A stretch of DNA of 21,768 nt, from the NCBI GenBank assembly GCA_003446665.1, contig DMCT01000109.1, positions 1-21,768 of the forward strand. Reading direction: 5' to 3'. The translations under genes and the position numbers were made by a program. The stretch is from Synergistaceae bacterium. Lineage in GTDB: Bacteria > Synergistota > Synergistia > Synergistales > Thermovirgaceae. The first letter of the stretch is position 1, and each line of letters opens with the position of its first letter. This document shows positions 1-6,955 of the stretch, piece by piece. The notes beneath the pieces were generated by a model, which was given only the letters and a program-made list of their open reading frames with translations, was not told the DNA's origin and searched no databases.

Positions 1-641
1 GTTGTAGTGGGAATTATCGAAAGGGCCGCGGCTCGGCCGCGATGGAGTTTCTTGTGCGACGCGTCCAGCGTTTTCTGGTCGTTAGTATAGGAATGAGCCG
101 TAGTCATCAGGCCCTTTACGATGCCGAAACGCTCGTGAAGGACCTTAACAACAGGGGCCAGGCAGTTGGTCGTGCACGAGGCATTGGAAAGTATACGGTG
201 TGATTTCGGGTCGTATATGCCTTCGTTGACCCCTATAACGATAGTGGCGTCCTCACCCTTGGCGGGAGCCGAAATCACTACTTTTTTAGCGCCTGCGTCC
301 AGATGTGCCCGGGCCTTGTCCGCGTCGGTGTATTTCCCCGAAGATTCGATGACCACGTCCACACCAAGGTCTTTCCACGGCAGGTCTTTTATGTCAGGGA
401 CCTGCAGGACTTTTACTTCCCTGCCGTCTATTACGATTGCGTCGTCTTTTGTTTCGACGGTTCCAGGAAATCTGCGGTGAACAGAATCATACTTGAACAA
501 ATAGGCTCTCTGTCCCGCATCGGTTCTACTGTTGGTCGCGATTATGTCAAACAAGCCTTCCTTGTCGTATTCAAAAAGAGCCCTTAACGCCAGCCTCCCG
601 ATTCTGCCGAATCCATTGATGGCTACTCGTGTTTTTTTCAT
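1..641 (-). CDS. gap: Glyceraldehyde-3-phosphate dehydrogenase, phosphorylating (partial, C-terminus off left edge)
   Basis: This is the N-terminal 213 residues of GAPDH, the cytoplasmic glycolytic/gluconeogenic enzyme that interconverts glyceraldehyde-3-phosphate and 1,3-bisphosphoglycerate. The Rossmann motif INGFGRIGR is at residues 8-16, the catalytic-cysteine motif [12 protein letters not shown] has Cys156, and [12 protein letters not shown] lies at the window edge. Start ATG 641 gives the canonical N-terminus; GGAGG at 653-657 lies 11 nt upstream, slightly far. It follows the debranching-enzyme homologue after 69 nt with no visible terminator or clear promoter, so co-transcription is likely. 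Oddity: residues 37-39 read Asn-Ser-Arg where NAD-specific enzymes have Asn-Asp-Leu. Loss of that Asp, which holds the adenosine ribose hydroxyls, suggests use of NADP(H), as in GapB-type enzymes. The family call is secure; the coenzyme inference is not. Confidence 0.97.
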   Translation of the reverse strand, partial: MKKTRVAINGFGRIGRLALRALFEYDKEGLFDIIATNSRTDAGQRAYLFKYDSVHRRFPGTVETKDDAIVIDGREVKVLQVPDIKDLPWKDLGVDVVIESSGKYTDADKARAHLDAGAKKVVISAPAKGEDATIVIGVNEGIYDPKSHRILSNASCTTNCLAPVVKVLHERFGIVKGLMTTAHSYTNDQKTLDASHKKLHRGRAAALSIIPTT

Positions 642-710
642 GGTTATTCATACCTCCATCCAGAATTACTTGCGAGAATTGATCTTTTCCGTAATGGTAC
701 CGGTTCAGCG

Positions 711-2684
711 TCATACACTACGTTCTTTTTGCAGGTCTTCGTCTATCACCCTGAGTATTTCACCCACGCTCATTGCCGAAAGTGCGTCTCCGTGAGCGCA
801 ATATGGCATGCTACCGTCGAAATTCTGGGCGATTCCGCCGAGGCATCCGTGGCGGATGTGCGCCTTAAAAGGTCTGACGAAACACCATGCCAGATCCTGC
901 CGGTCCGGATTGAATTTGAGAAAGGCCGTTATGAACTGGCCCAAAAGCCACGGCCACGCCATTCCCCTGAATCGTGCCTTTTCCCTCTGATCGATTCTGC
1001 CTTCGCACCTTCCCTTGTACTTGTCATGTCGGGCATCCAGAGTTCTCAGGCCGTAGGTCGTATAAAGTTCTCTCCAGCATGTTTCTGTAATGGATCTCCC
1101 CAGTTCAGGATCGAGGGGGCTTACTGGGAGCGAGACGGCAAGTATCTGGTTGCATCGCAAGGCATCATCCACGTTTTCACCGTCGACCCAGTCTTTGAGA
1201 TAGCCTTTATCGGACCAAAAAACTTTAACGAAAGATTCTCTGACGGATTCGGCCAGATCTCCGAAGGTCTTTTGCGCATCCGCGTCACCGAGTAATTCGG
1301 AAAAATGTTCCATTTTTCGCAGTGCATAGTACCATAGAGAATTGACTTCCACGAGCTTGCCCTTGCGACTTACCACTGGCTTACCGTTTACGGAACCATT
1401 CATCCAGTGTCTTTGAGGGTTATCCGATGAAACCGAAAGAAGTCCATCGGTGTCGCAACGCAGATCCAGCTCGGGTACAGGTTTCATGTACCTTTCGACA
1501 AGTGCCTTTAGGTCCTGCCACCATCTTTCTACGAGTTCAATGCTTTCAGCAGCCTCAGCCACCTTGTCGACGGCGTAAATGAACCAAAGTCCACAATCCA
1601 CGGCGGTTGTACTGCATTTACCCGTCGCAGGGTCTATTTCCGAAGGCATTATTCCGTTATTGCATTTTGATCTTTCCAACCAGTTTTCGAGGATTCTCAC
1701 AGCCGTTTCGATCTTTCCCGAAGTTATCGAAAGGCCCGGAAGGGAGACAAAGGTGTCCCTGGCGGATTCCCTTGCAGAAGGGTATCCTGTCAGTATGGCA
1801 GGTTTACCTTCTGTATCCTTTGCAAAACAATGCATTGCACTTTGGAGAAGTTCCGACGTGAATTGAGCCTTCTCGACGATACGGGAATCATGGGTCCTGT
1901 TTTTGATCCACTGGATCGTCTCTCTTCCCATTCTTTCGAGAGCATCAGGTTCCATTGTGACGGGATCAGAGCCTGCAACCAGGTATACAATGTCACCTTC
2001 TGACATGTCTAAAGCAAGTACACCGGGAGACCATAGATCTTCCAGCCTGTCCTGCTGCCCGCATTCGTCTTGCGCATAAAAAACGTTTTCAAACCAGAGA
2101 GGTTTATACTCCCATTCACCGTGGGTCCCATAAATATGGCTCTGAAAGCCGTTCCCGTTCACAGACATTACCCTGTCTCTGATTTCAGCCTGAAATGCGT
2201 CGCCGAGAGTATCCTTCCTGTTGACAGTAGACACACCCCGATGGGCGCAAAGGGGACGTATTTCGATCTGCACCGATTCCGGACTCGCGAGAAGCTCGTA
2301 TCTTATGACCGTACTCTGCGAGTCACGCGGCATAAAGACCGTTTTTTTCAGCAAAGTGCTGTGGATGACAAATAACGTACTGGGAAGAGGATATGACTCG
2401 TATTCTTGTATATACCGGAATCCGTCTGGATACACCACATCTTTATATTGATTGGTCGAGAGTTGGTATTTCTTGCCTCGCGTGAAAAGCGTTTCCTCGA
2501 CCTTACTTACAAGAACAGTCGAGAGGGCCGACCGGTCTTTTCTCACAACCAACAAACCGTGTTCTCTTCTCGTGTTGGCGCCCACTACGGTTGAGAAACC
2601 GTAACCGCCTTGACCGTTTGAGACGAGAAACTCCCGGCCGGCACCTTTTTCGAAGGTGTTCACGTCCGCTTTGCCAAGGTACAT
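711..2684 (-). CDS. Glycogen-debranching-enzyme-like protein (GH133, archaeal/bacterial type), probable pseudoenzyme
   Basis: Homologue of the archaeal-type amylo-alpha-1,6-glucosidase family, about 657 residues. The N-terminal GDE_N domain is well kept: REFLVSNGQGGYG, GANTRR-HGLLV, KVEETL, LSTNQY, PDGFRYI, KKTVFM. The C-terminal (alpha/alpha)6 domain keeps RDTFVSLPGL, VEVNSLWYYALR, TYGLRTLD, WPWLLGQF and a C-terminal FDG. At the expected catalytic positions the Asp of WMD is Asn (residue 429, codon 1398-1400) and the Glu of SEIFDG is Gln (residue 620, codon 825-827); several glucose-contact residues also differ. Debranching activity is therefore doubtful, and a glycan-binding or regulatory role is possible. 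The chosen start is ATG 2684, 9 nt after GAGGGGG (2694-2700). ATG 2693 is too close to that site, and ATG 2756 would overlap whiA by 43 nt. It follows whiA by 29 nt. Confidence 0.88.
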   Translation of the reverse strand: MYLGKADVNTFEKGAGREFLVSNGQGGYGFSTVVGANTRREHGLLVVRKDRSALSTVLVSKVEETLFTRGKKYQLSTNQYKDVVYPDGFRYIQEYESYPLPSTLFVIHSTLLKKTVFMPRDSQSTVIRYELLASPESVQIEIRPLCAHRGVSTVNRKDTLGDAFQAEIRDRVMSVNGNGFQSHIYGTHGEWEYKPLWFENVFYAQDECGQQDRLEDLWSPGVLALDMSEGDIVYLVAGSDPVTMEPDALERMGRETIQWIKNRTHDSRIVEKAQFTSELLQSAMHCFAKDTEGKPAILTGYPSARESARDTFVSLPGLSITSGKIETAVRILENWLERSKCNNGIMPSEIDPATGKCSTTAVDCGLWFIYAVDKVAEAAESIELVERWWQDLKALVERYMKPVPELDLRCDTDGLLSVSSDNPQRHWMNGSVNGKPVVSRKGKLVEVNSLWYYALRKMEHFSELLGDADAQKTFGDLAESVRESFVKVFWSDKGYLKDWVDGENVDDALRCNQILAVSLPVSPLDPELGRSITETCWRELYTTYGLRTLDARHDKYKGRCEGRIDQREKARFRGMAWPWLLGQFITAFLKFNPDRQDLAWCFVRPFKAHIRHGCLGGIAQNFDGSMPYCAHGDALSAMSVGEILRVIDEDLQKERSV

Positions 2685-2693
2685 CGCAATCAT

Positions 2694-2700
2694 CCCCCTC
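2694..2700 (-). promoter_or_regulatory. Ribosome binding site deciding the GDE-like start
   Basis: GAGGGGG on the minus strand sits 9 nt before ATG 2684 and directly abuts ATG 2693. Its spacing favours 2684 and argues against the longer frame starting inside whiA at 2756. Confidence 0.5.
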
Positions 2701-2713
2701 TGCCGTTGTCGTT

Positions 2714-3601
2714 TTATTGGCACGACTCTTCGGCAATTTGTTTCATTCTCTTCCATCTGTATTCTATCGTACTTTTGCTTACAGGTTTTTGCAAAAGCTC
2801 CCCGAGTTCCTTCAAAGTAGCCGTTGGATTTTCTATTCTGGTTTCCGCAAGATTACGGTATTCAGGTGGTAGCTGCTGTAACCTGCCTGTCTCCAGCAGT
2901 TTAAGGGCAACCGCACGCTGCGTTCGAGCTGCATCGAGGGTTTTTTTGATGTTGGCGGCATCGCAGTTCACAAGTCGGTTCGCCCTGTCTCGTACCGATC
3001 TCAGCAAGGCTTTTTCCTCAAGCTCAAGAGATGTCCTAAAAAGATTTATCGCCGTCAGGGTAGTGACTATCCCTTCTTGGTCCCGTATGGTCAATTCGCG
3101 TAGTCCCTTTCTTTGCCTTAGTCGCAAGGGAACCCCGTGGCGCCTGAGTATCGATGCAGCCTTGTCCATTGCCCCTGTTTCATGATCTTTCGTATTTCTG
3201 AAGACCAGATAATAGCCTGAACGAGGGAGGTACAAGGAGGCGCAGGCTCCGAAAAAACCCCTGAGCCATGCTTGCTCCGTTGTCGTGGACGCAGGAGATT
3301 TTAAAGACTGAAGCACGTAATCATAGACGGAGAAAGGGAGCTTGAGGATTATCTTGCCGTGGAAGGACTTCGGAATGCGAAGAACCGACGAAAAAGGGAC
3401 CTCACCCGCCCATTCCGAAAAATTCCAAATTTTGCGGAGACGCTTGAAGACATGTAACCTGCTGTTTGAGCATATCATTTCGTCTTTTCCGGCTTTTTGG
3501 GACATTCCGCAGACAATGCCCGAAATTTCCACGGATTCGTGCCCGAAAGGCGGCTCTCCTTCGGTCCACTCATCCCATAGCAGGCTTGTAAGGCGTTCCA
3601 T
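2714..3601 (-). CDS. whiA: WhiA, DNA-binding sporulation/division regulator
   Basis: WhiA family, 295 residues (usually about 310-325). The first two-thirds is a LAGLIDADG-like fold without nuclease function in this family; WLRGFFGACASLYLP (about 112-126) is the core segment. NRLVNCDAANIKKTLDAA (about 208-225) is the characteristic linker. The C-terminal helix-turn-helix includes LPPEYRNLAETRIENP, LKELGELL and PVSKSTIEYRWKRM. In Streptomyces WhiA activates division genes; in Bacillus it affects division and chromosome segregation with less clear transcriptional effects. The start ATG shares its A with the yvcK stop (TGATG), indicating translational coupling. A small hairpin carrying the only good Shine-Dalgarno lies just upstream (3604-3621). 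Location downstream of ftsZ/ftsA in the same run of genes suggests coordinated expression with division genes. Family call is firm; targets here are unknown. Confidence 0.95.
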   Translation of the reverse strand: MERLTSLLWDEWTEGEPPFGHESVEISGIVCGMSQKAGKDEMICSNSRLHVFKRLRKIWNFSEWAGEVPFSSVLRIPKSFHGKIILKLPFSVYDYVLQSLKSPASTTTEQAWLRGFFGACASLYLPRSGYYLVFRNTKDHETGAMDKAASILRRHGVPLRLRQRKGLRELTIRDQEGIVTTLTAINLFRTSLELEEKALLRSVRDRANRLVNCDAANIKKTLDAARTQRAVALKLLETGRLQQLPPEYRNLAETRIENPTATLKELGELLQKPVSKSTIEYRWKRMKQIAEESCQ

Positions 3602-4737
3602 CAGAGGTTTTCCCTGACCTCCCTTACTATTTTTATTATTGTTTCGGCAAGTTTCTGTGTATTGTGCCTGATGGTTCCCGTCATCGTGATGTTGAGGAAA
3701 TCTCCCTTCAGGATTTTACAGCCAGCTTGGTTTAGCGTTTCTTCCTGTTTTTCGTCCAAGAGCAATGCATCCGCTCCACTTAACCTGTATGGTTTCAGAT
3801 ATTTATCGGGCACCTTGCCTGTATTGATAATCACATAGTCGGGATAGTCTCCAAGCCCTCGGCGGACCCATTCGACGTGGTCGAGGATATTCATGCCCGT
3901 GGTCTCACCAGGCTGGGTCATAAGGTTGGCTATGTATACCTTTGGAGCCGGTATTTTTAAAAGTTTTTCCGAAACCTCTTTGATCAGGAGGTTAGGCAGT
4001 ATGCTTGTAAAGAGGCTTCCAGGGCCCAGGACCACCACGTCGGCCACATCGAGAGAGGCAATCACATCCGGAACGGGTCGGGCGTCCTTTGGTTCTATCC
4101 AGACTGATTCGAGTTTGAACCCCTTGTCCGCGATTTCCAGTTCTCCCCTGATGATTGCTCCATCACTTGTTTGGCCGGCGATTATGATTGCCTCGGTCGT
4201 TACGGGCAGTACTCGTCCACGAATGGCGAGCAGGTTGTTCAGTTCCTCTACTGCAAGACGGAAATCACCGGTCAGTTCTGTAGTGGCCAGGAGTATGAGG
4301 TTGCCGAGGTTATGGCCGGCGAGTTGTCCCCTGTCGAAGCGAAAATTGAGTATGCTGTTGAGCGAACTGTCGTGTTCAGCTAGTGAAACCAGGCAGTTTC
4401 TGATGTCTCCCGGAGGCAACACTCCCCATTCGTTCCTCAGGCGCCCCGAACTGCCGCCTTCGTCGGTAACTGTAACTACGGCTGTAATATTCCGTGTATA
4501 AGATTTCAATCCCGCGAGCAAAGTGGAAAGTCCAGTTCCTCCGCCGATGGTCACTATTTCAGGTCCTTGGGTCAGACGATATTGAACCGCCTTTAACATG
4601 ATGTTTTTGGTTCGCTGGTCTTTTTTTTGCTTTTTGGAGAGCATTTCTTCCTGATCTTGTCGTAAAAACAGAAAGAGAATGAAGACTATTGCTCCCCCTG
4701 AAAGCAATCCCAGAGTAAAAGCGGGTAACCAGTTCAT
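3601..4737 (-). CDS. yvcK: YvcK/GlmR family UDP-GlcNAc-binding regulator, with N-terminal membrane anchor
   Basis: CofD-like YvcK family, 378 residues. Family motifs are IVTIGGGTGLSTLL (61-74), TDEGGSSGRLR (91-101), LPPGDIRNCL (about 107-116), AGHNLGNLIL, a DVVVLGPGSLFTSILPNLL stretch, and MTQPGETTGM. In Bacillus and Listeria YvcK binds UDP-GlcNAc, is needed on gluconeogenic carbon sources, and directs carbon into peptidoglycan precursors through GlmS. Unusual relative to the Bacillus protein is an extra N-terminus of about 58 residues with a hydrophobic segment at about 4-25 followed by a Lys/Arg-rich stretch, which predicts a membrane-tethered, cytoplasmic protein. Start ATG 4737 overlaps the rapZ stop by 1 nt (TAATG) and has an AGGTGGGG-type Shine-Dalgarno. 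The frame is open upstream to 4854, but that part lies in rapZ. Confidence 0.94.
   Translation of the reverse strand: MNWLPAFTLGLLSGGAIVFILFLFLRQDQEEMLSKKQKKDQRTKNIMLKAVQYRLTQGPEIVTIGGGTGLSTLLAGLKSYTRNITAVVTVTDEGGSSGRLRNEWGVLPPGDIRNCLVSLAEHDSSLNSILNFRFDRGQLAGHNLGNLILLATTELTGDFRLAVEELNNLLAIRGRVLPVTTEAIIIAGQTSDGAIIRGELEIADKGFKLESVWIEPKDARPVPDVIASLDVADVVVLGPGSLFTSILPNLLIKEVSEKLLKIPAPKVYIANLMTQPGETTGMNILDHVEWVRRGLGDYPDYVIINTGKVPDKYLKPYRLSGADALLLDEKQEETLNQAGCKILKGDFLNITMTGTIRHNTQKLAETIIKIVREVRENL
3604..3621 (-). promoter_or_regulatory. Small hairpin containing the whiA Shine-Dalgarno
   Basis: On the transcript, GAGGT (3617-3621) can pair with ACCTC (3604-3608) across an 8-nt loop, ending just before the TGATG stop/start of yvcK/whiA. 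The AGGGAGG that would serve as ribosome binding site (3618-3624) is partly inside the stem and otherwise too far from the ATG (about 15 nt). It may make whiA translation depend on ribosomes finishing yvcK. The stem is only 5 bp, so this is tentative. Confidence 0.25.
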
Positions 4738-5654
4738 TATGTCCCCACCTGCTCCTTGTCGATATCGCGATGACGGACCATGCATTTTCCTGAAGTGAAA
4801 TCTCTTGCGATTTTTTCCACGATAACTACAGATCGGTGGCGTCCGCCGGTACACCCTATCGCTATATGCATTTGATGTTTGCCGGTGTTGACATAAAGTG
4901 GAAAGGCGAATTCCAGCAAGTTAAGTAGCTTTGCGATAAATTCTTCCGTTTCGGCAAAACTTTCCATGTAAGTCTGCACTTTTTCGGATTTTCCTGAAAG
5001 CGGTTTGAGTTCCGGAACGTAATAGGGGTTTGGCAGAAACCGTACGTCGAAGACGTAGTCGCTGTCCTGTGGTATTCCGTATTTGAAACCGAAGGATGTA
5101 AAAAGGACGATCGGGATGACAGGAGAAACATCCAGCTCACAGCCGAGTTTTTCCCTCAAGCCTGCGAGGTCCGTATTGGATGTGTCTATGATACTGTCAG
5201 CCCATTCAAGAATCGGTGATAATTCCACCCTTTCGATGCCTATGGCTTCAATAATGGATATGTCGAAAGCCAACGGGTGTCTCCGCCTGGTCTTTTCGAA
5301 ACGCTGCAAAAGTACCTTCTCCGATGCATCCAGAAACAGTACAGTCACGGAGACGCCCTTTTTTCTCAGCATCTCAATGACCGAAAACAGGTCTTTCAAC
5401 AAGCGGTCGCCGCGAACGTCGACAACGGCGGCTACTCCATTTTGGACGGCCCCCTCGTGACGCGAGAGTACCGAGAGCAATTGAGGTAAAAGCGCGGGTG
5501 GAATGTTGTCTATGGCATACAATCCCCTGTCTTCGAGCATGTGTAGTGCCGTCGATTTTCCTCCACCGGACATGCCTGTTATTATTACGCAACGACTAAC
5601 CCTTTGCCCAACTGCCAGGGAGTCCATCCTTTCATCGGGATTAATGCCCACCAC
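4737..5654 (-). CDS. rapZ: RapZ/YvcJ family nucleotide-binding protein (RNase adapter)
   Basis: RapZ/YvcJ P-loop family, 305 residues (usual about 285-295). Walker A GMSGGGKS is at about 27-34, followed by LEDRGLYAIDNIP. The C-terminal domain carries FGFKYGIP, DVRFLPNPYYVPELKPLSG and IAIGCTGGRHRSV, the small-RNA/metabolite-binding module that in E. coli senses glucosamine-6-phosphate and controls glmS through GlmZ. In Gram-positive-type genomes it is constantly found with yvcK and whiA, as here. Start: GTG 5654 is chosen because GAGGTG (5661-5666) lies 6 nt upstream; GTG 5651 is equally possible. ATG 5627 lacks a ribosome site at useful spacing. With GTG 5654 the gene overlaps the mogA-like stop by 14 nt. 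The family is sure, the exact start less so. Confidence 0.95.
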   Translation of the reverse strand: MVGINPDERMDSLAVGQRVSRCVIITGMSGGGKSTALHMLEDRGLYAIDNIPPALLPQLLSVLSRHEGAVQNGVAAVVDVRGDRLLKDLFSVIEMLRKKGVSVTVLFLDASEKVLLQRFEKTRRRHPLAFDISIIEAIGIERVELSPILEWADSIIDTSNTDLAGLREKLGCELDVSPVIPIVLFTSFGFKYGIPQDSDYVFDVRFLPNPYYVPELKPLSGKSEKVQTYMESFAETEEFIAKLLNLLEFAFPLYVNTGKHQMHIAIGCTGGRHRSVVIVEKIARDFTSGKCMVRHRDIDKEQVGT

Positions 5655-6468
5655 ATTCTCCACCTCTTCCGGAAGCCGTCTCAATGGCATGCCTGAGTAC
5701 AGGAGCCACGGATTCAAAGCATTGAAGCGCCCCTTTTCTGCTTCCGGGAAGAGCTATTATCAAGGTTTGGCCGACCAGTTTCGCCACTGACCTGGAGAGT
5801 ATGGAACGTAGGGTGAAAGCAGAGGTCTTCCATCGCATATATTCGGAAAGGCCCGGTACGTCCTTCCCGGGGAGGCCTGAGATGGCCTCCGGAGTGACGT
5901 CTCGGTTCGATAGTCCAGTGCCGCCCGTGGTAAGCACGAGGTCCAACGGAGTTTCTCCAATTGTCCATCTGTTTAACACGGCCGAGATATCCGATATATC
6001 GTCGGGTACGATTGCCCTTTCGACAGGGATTCCACCGATATTTTTCAAGGCCTCCGCCAGAGCGGGTCCGGAAGTGTCATCTCTTTCTTTCCTGCTTCCC
6101 TTGTCACTGACCGTAAGTATCCCTGCTTTTAATGGTTCCCAGAATTCTACGGTACCTGATACGACCGCGAAGCCGGGTTTTATGACCTCACACAGTGTTT
6201 TCCCTTCCTCGTCAAGGTTGCATTCAAGAAGTGCGCCATCCTCGTGAATCAGGAGAAAACCATGATCGGGCAAGGGGAAGAGGCCTGCCGAAAGGCAGAC
6301 CACGAAAACACCTTCGACGCAACCTTTGTCTTCTCCCGGGGGAGTTAACAATATATCTTTATTAAGTCCGTTTACGCATGTGCGTCCTGTTGAATCGGTA
6401 TGGAAGAAGGATAAGGGCAAACTGTTCTTTTTGCCGCTTTCGGAAAGGCATAGTATTCTGCTTTTCAT
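5641..6468 (-). CDS. MogA/MoaB-type molybdopterin adenylyltransferase with unrecognised N-terminal region
   Basis: 275 residues. Residues about 114-264 form a MoCF-biosynthesis domain (MogA/MoaB): KAGILTVSDKGS, DDTSGPALAEAL, VLTTGGTGLSNRDVTPEAI (178-196), and ALPGSRKGALQCFESV near the end. MogA/MoaB adenylates molybdopterin with ATP before metal insertion by MoeA. The first about 110 residues are extra compared with the usual 160-195 residue proteins; they are rich in predicted beta segments and I recognise no domain. They do not show MOSC features, although MOSC-MogA fusions exist. Start ATG 6468 overlaps the moaC stop by 4 nt (ATGA) and has GGAGG at 6476-6480, 7 nt away, so the extension is genuinely translated. 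It lies between moaC and rapZ. Confidence 0.9.
   Translation of the reverse strand: MKSRILCLSESGKKNSLPLSFFHTDSTGRTCVNGLNKDILLTPPGEDKGCVEGVFVVCLSAGLFPLPDHGFLLIHEDGALLECNLDEEGKTLCEVIKPGFAVVSGTVEFWEPLKAGILTVSDKGSRKERDDTSGPALAEALKNIGGIPVERAIVPDDISDISAVLNRWTIGETPLDLVLTTGGTGLSNRDVTPEAISGLPGKDVPGLSEYMRWKTSAFTLRSILSRSVAKLVGQTLIIALPGSRKGALQCFESVAPVLRHAIETASGRGGECGGH
5661..5666 (-). promoter_or_regulatory. Ribosome binding site supporting a GTG start for rapZ
   Basis: GAGGTG on the minus strand, inside the end of the mogA-like gene, is well spaced for GTG 5654 (6 nt) or GTG 5651 (9 nt). It argues against the first in-frame ATG at 5627. Confidence 0.45.
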
Positions 6469-6950
6469 TTTGTGACCTCCGCCAAGTATTCCCCGGATTT
6501 GCCGCCTCTTTTCTCGAGCAGCCTTATATTTTTTATCTGCATGCCTTTGTCAATGCCCTTGCACATGTCATATACGGTCAAAGCCGCGACGGTTACCCCC
6601 GTCAGTGCCTCCATTTCAACACCGGTGACTTCCCTGGCTGAAACGCGGCAGGTGATGCGGACCGATTTGGGCTCCTCTTCGAGAACGCACGCGACAGATA
6701 CGCTGTCCAGACGGATAGAATGGCACAAGGGGATAAGTTCTTGTGTTCTTTTACATGCCATGATTCCCGCCGTTTCAGCTATTACGAGTACGTTACCCTT
6801 TTTCGTCGTACCTGAGCTCAGTGCCGTCCAGACGGCAGGCGGAAGGAAGACGAACCCCTCGGCAACGGCTTCCCTGAGTGTTTCGTCCTTGTCGCTTACG
6901 TCGACCATCCTGGGACGCCCCTTTGAATCCAGGTGAGTGAACTCCTGCAT
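6465..6950 (-). CDS. moaC: Cyclic pyranopterin monophosphate synthase MoaC
   Basis: MoaC, 161 residues, the normal length. It converts the 3',8-cyclo-GTP product of MoaA into cyclic pyranopterin monophosphate, the first stable molybdopterin precursor. All active-site landmarks sit at the same numbers as in E. coli MoaC: Lys51 (KKGNVL), His77 (LCHSI), Glu112 and Glu114 (VEME), Asp128 and Lys131 (YDMCKGIDKGM), plus the C-terminal RGGKSG. It starts 5 nt after the moaA stop with GGGGG (6960-6964) 9 nt upstream, and overlaps the mogA-like gene by 4 nt, so the three are translated as a unit. No unusual features. Confidence 0.98.
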   Translation of the reverse strand: MQEFTHLDSKGRPRMVDVSDKDETLREAVAEGFVFLPPAVWTALSSGTTKKGNVLVIAETAGIMACKRTQELIPLCHSIRLDSVSVACVLEEEPKSVRITCRVSAREVTGVEMEALTGVTVAALTVYDMCKGIDKGMQIKNIRLLEKRGGKSGEYLAEVTK

Positions 6951-6955
6951 TACTT

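Noticed and set aside
642..710. Promoter or terminator before gap
   Set aside because: The 69-nt spacer has a small GGTACC palindrome and a ribosome site but no stem with a U-run and no convincing -35/-10 pair.
729..1295. A 188-codon open frame on the plus strand opposite the debranching-enzyme homologue
   Set aside because: The minus-strand frame has clear GH133 motifs over the same bases; the plus-strand product has none.
2714..3601. LAGLIDADG-like fold as a homing endonuclease or mobile element
   Set aside because: The C-terminal helix-turn-helix and the rapZ-yvcK-whiA order identify WhiA, in which the fold is domesticated and not a nuclease. No intron or intein boundaries are visible.
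3893..4501. A 202-codon open frame on the plus strand opposite yvcK
   Set aside because: Antisense to the conserved YvcK core; low-complexity Ser/Arg/Pro composition and no family resemblance.
6130..6468. MOSC domain at the N-terminus of the MogA-like protein
   Set aside because: MOSC-MogA fusions exist, but I could not find the MOSC GI-GD-H / RQVS-L signature or its conserved Cys region; reported as unknown instead.
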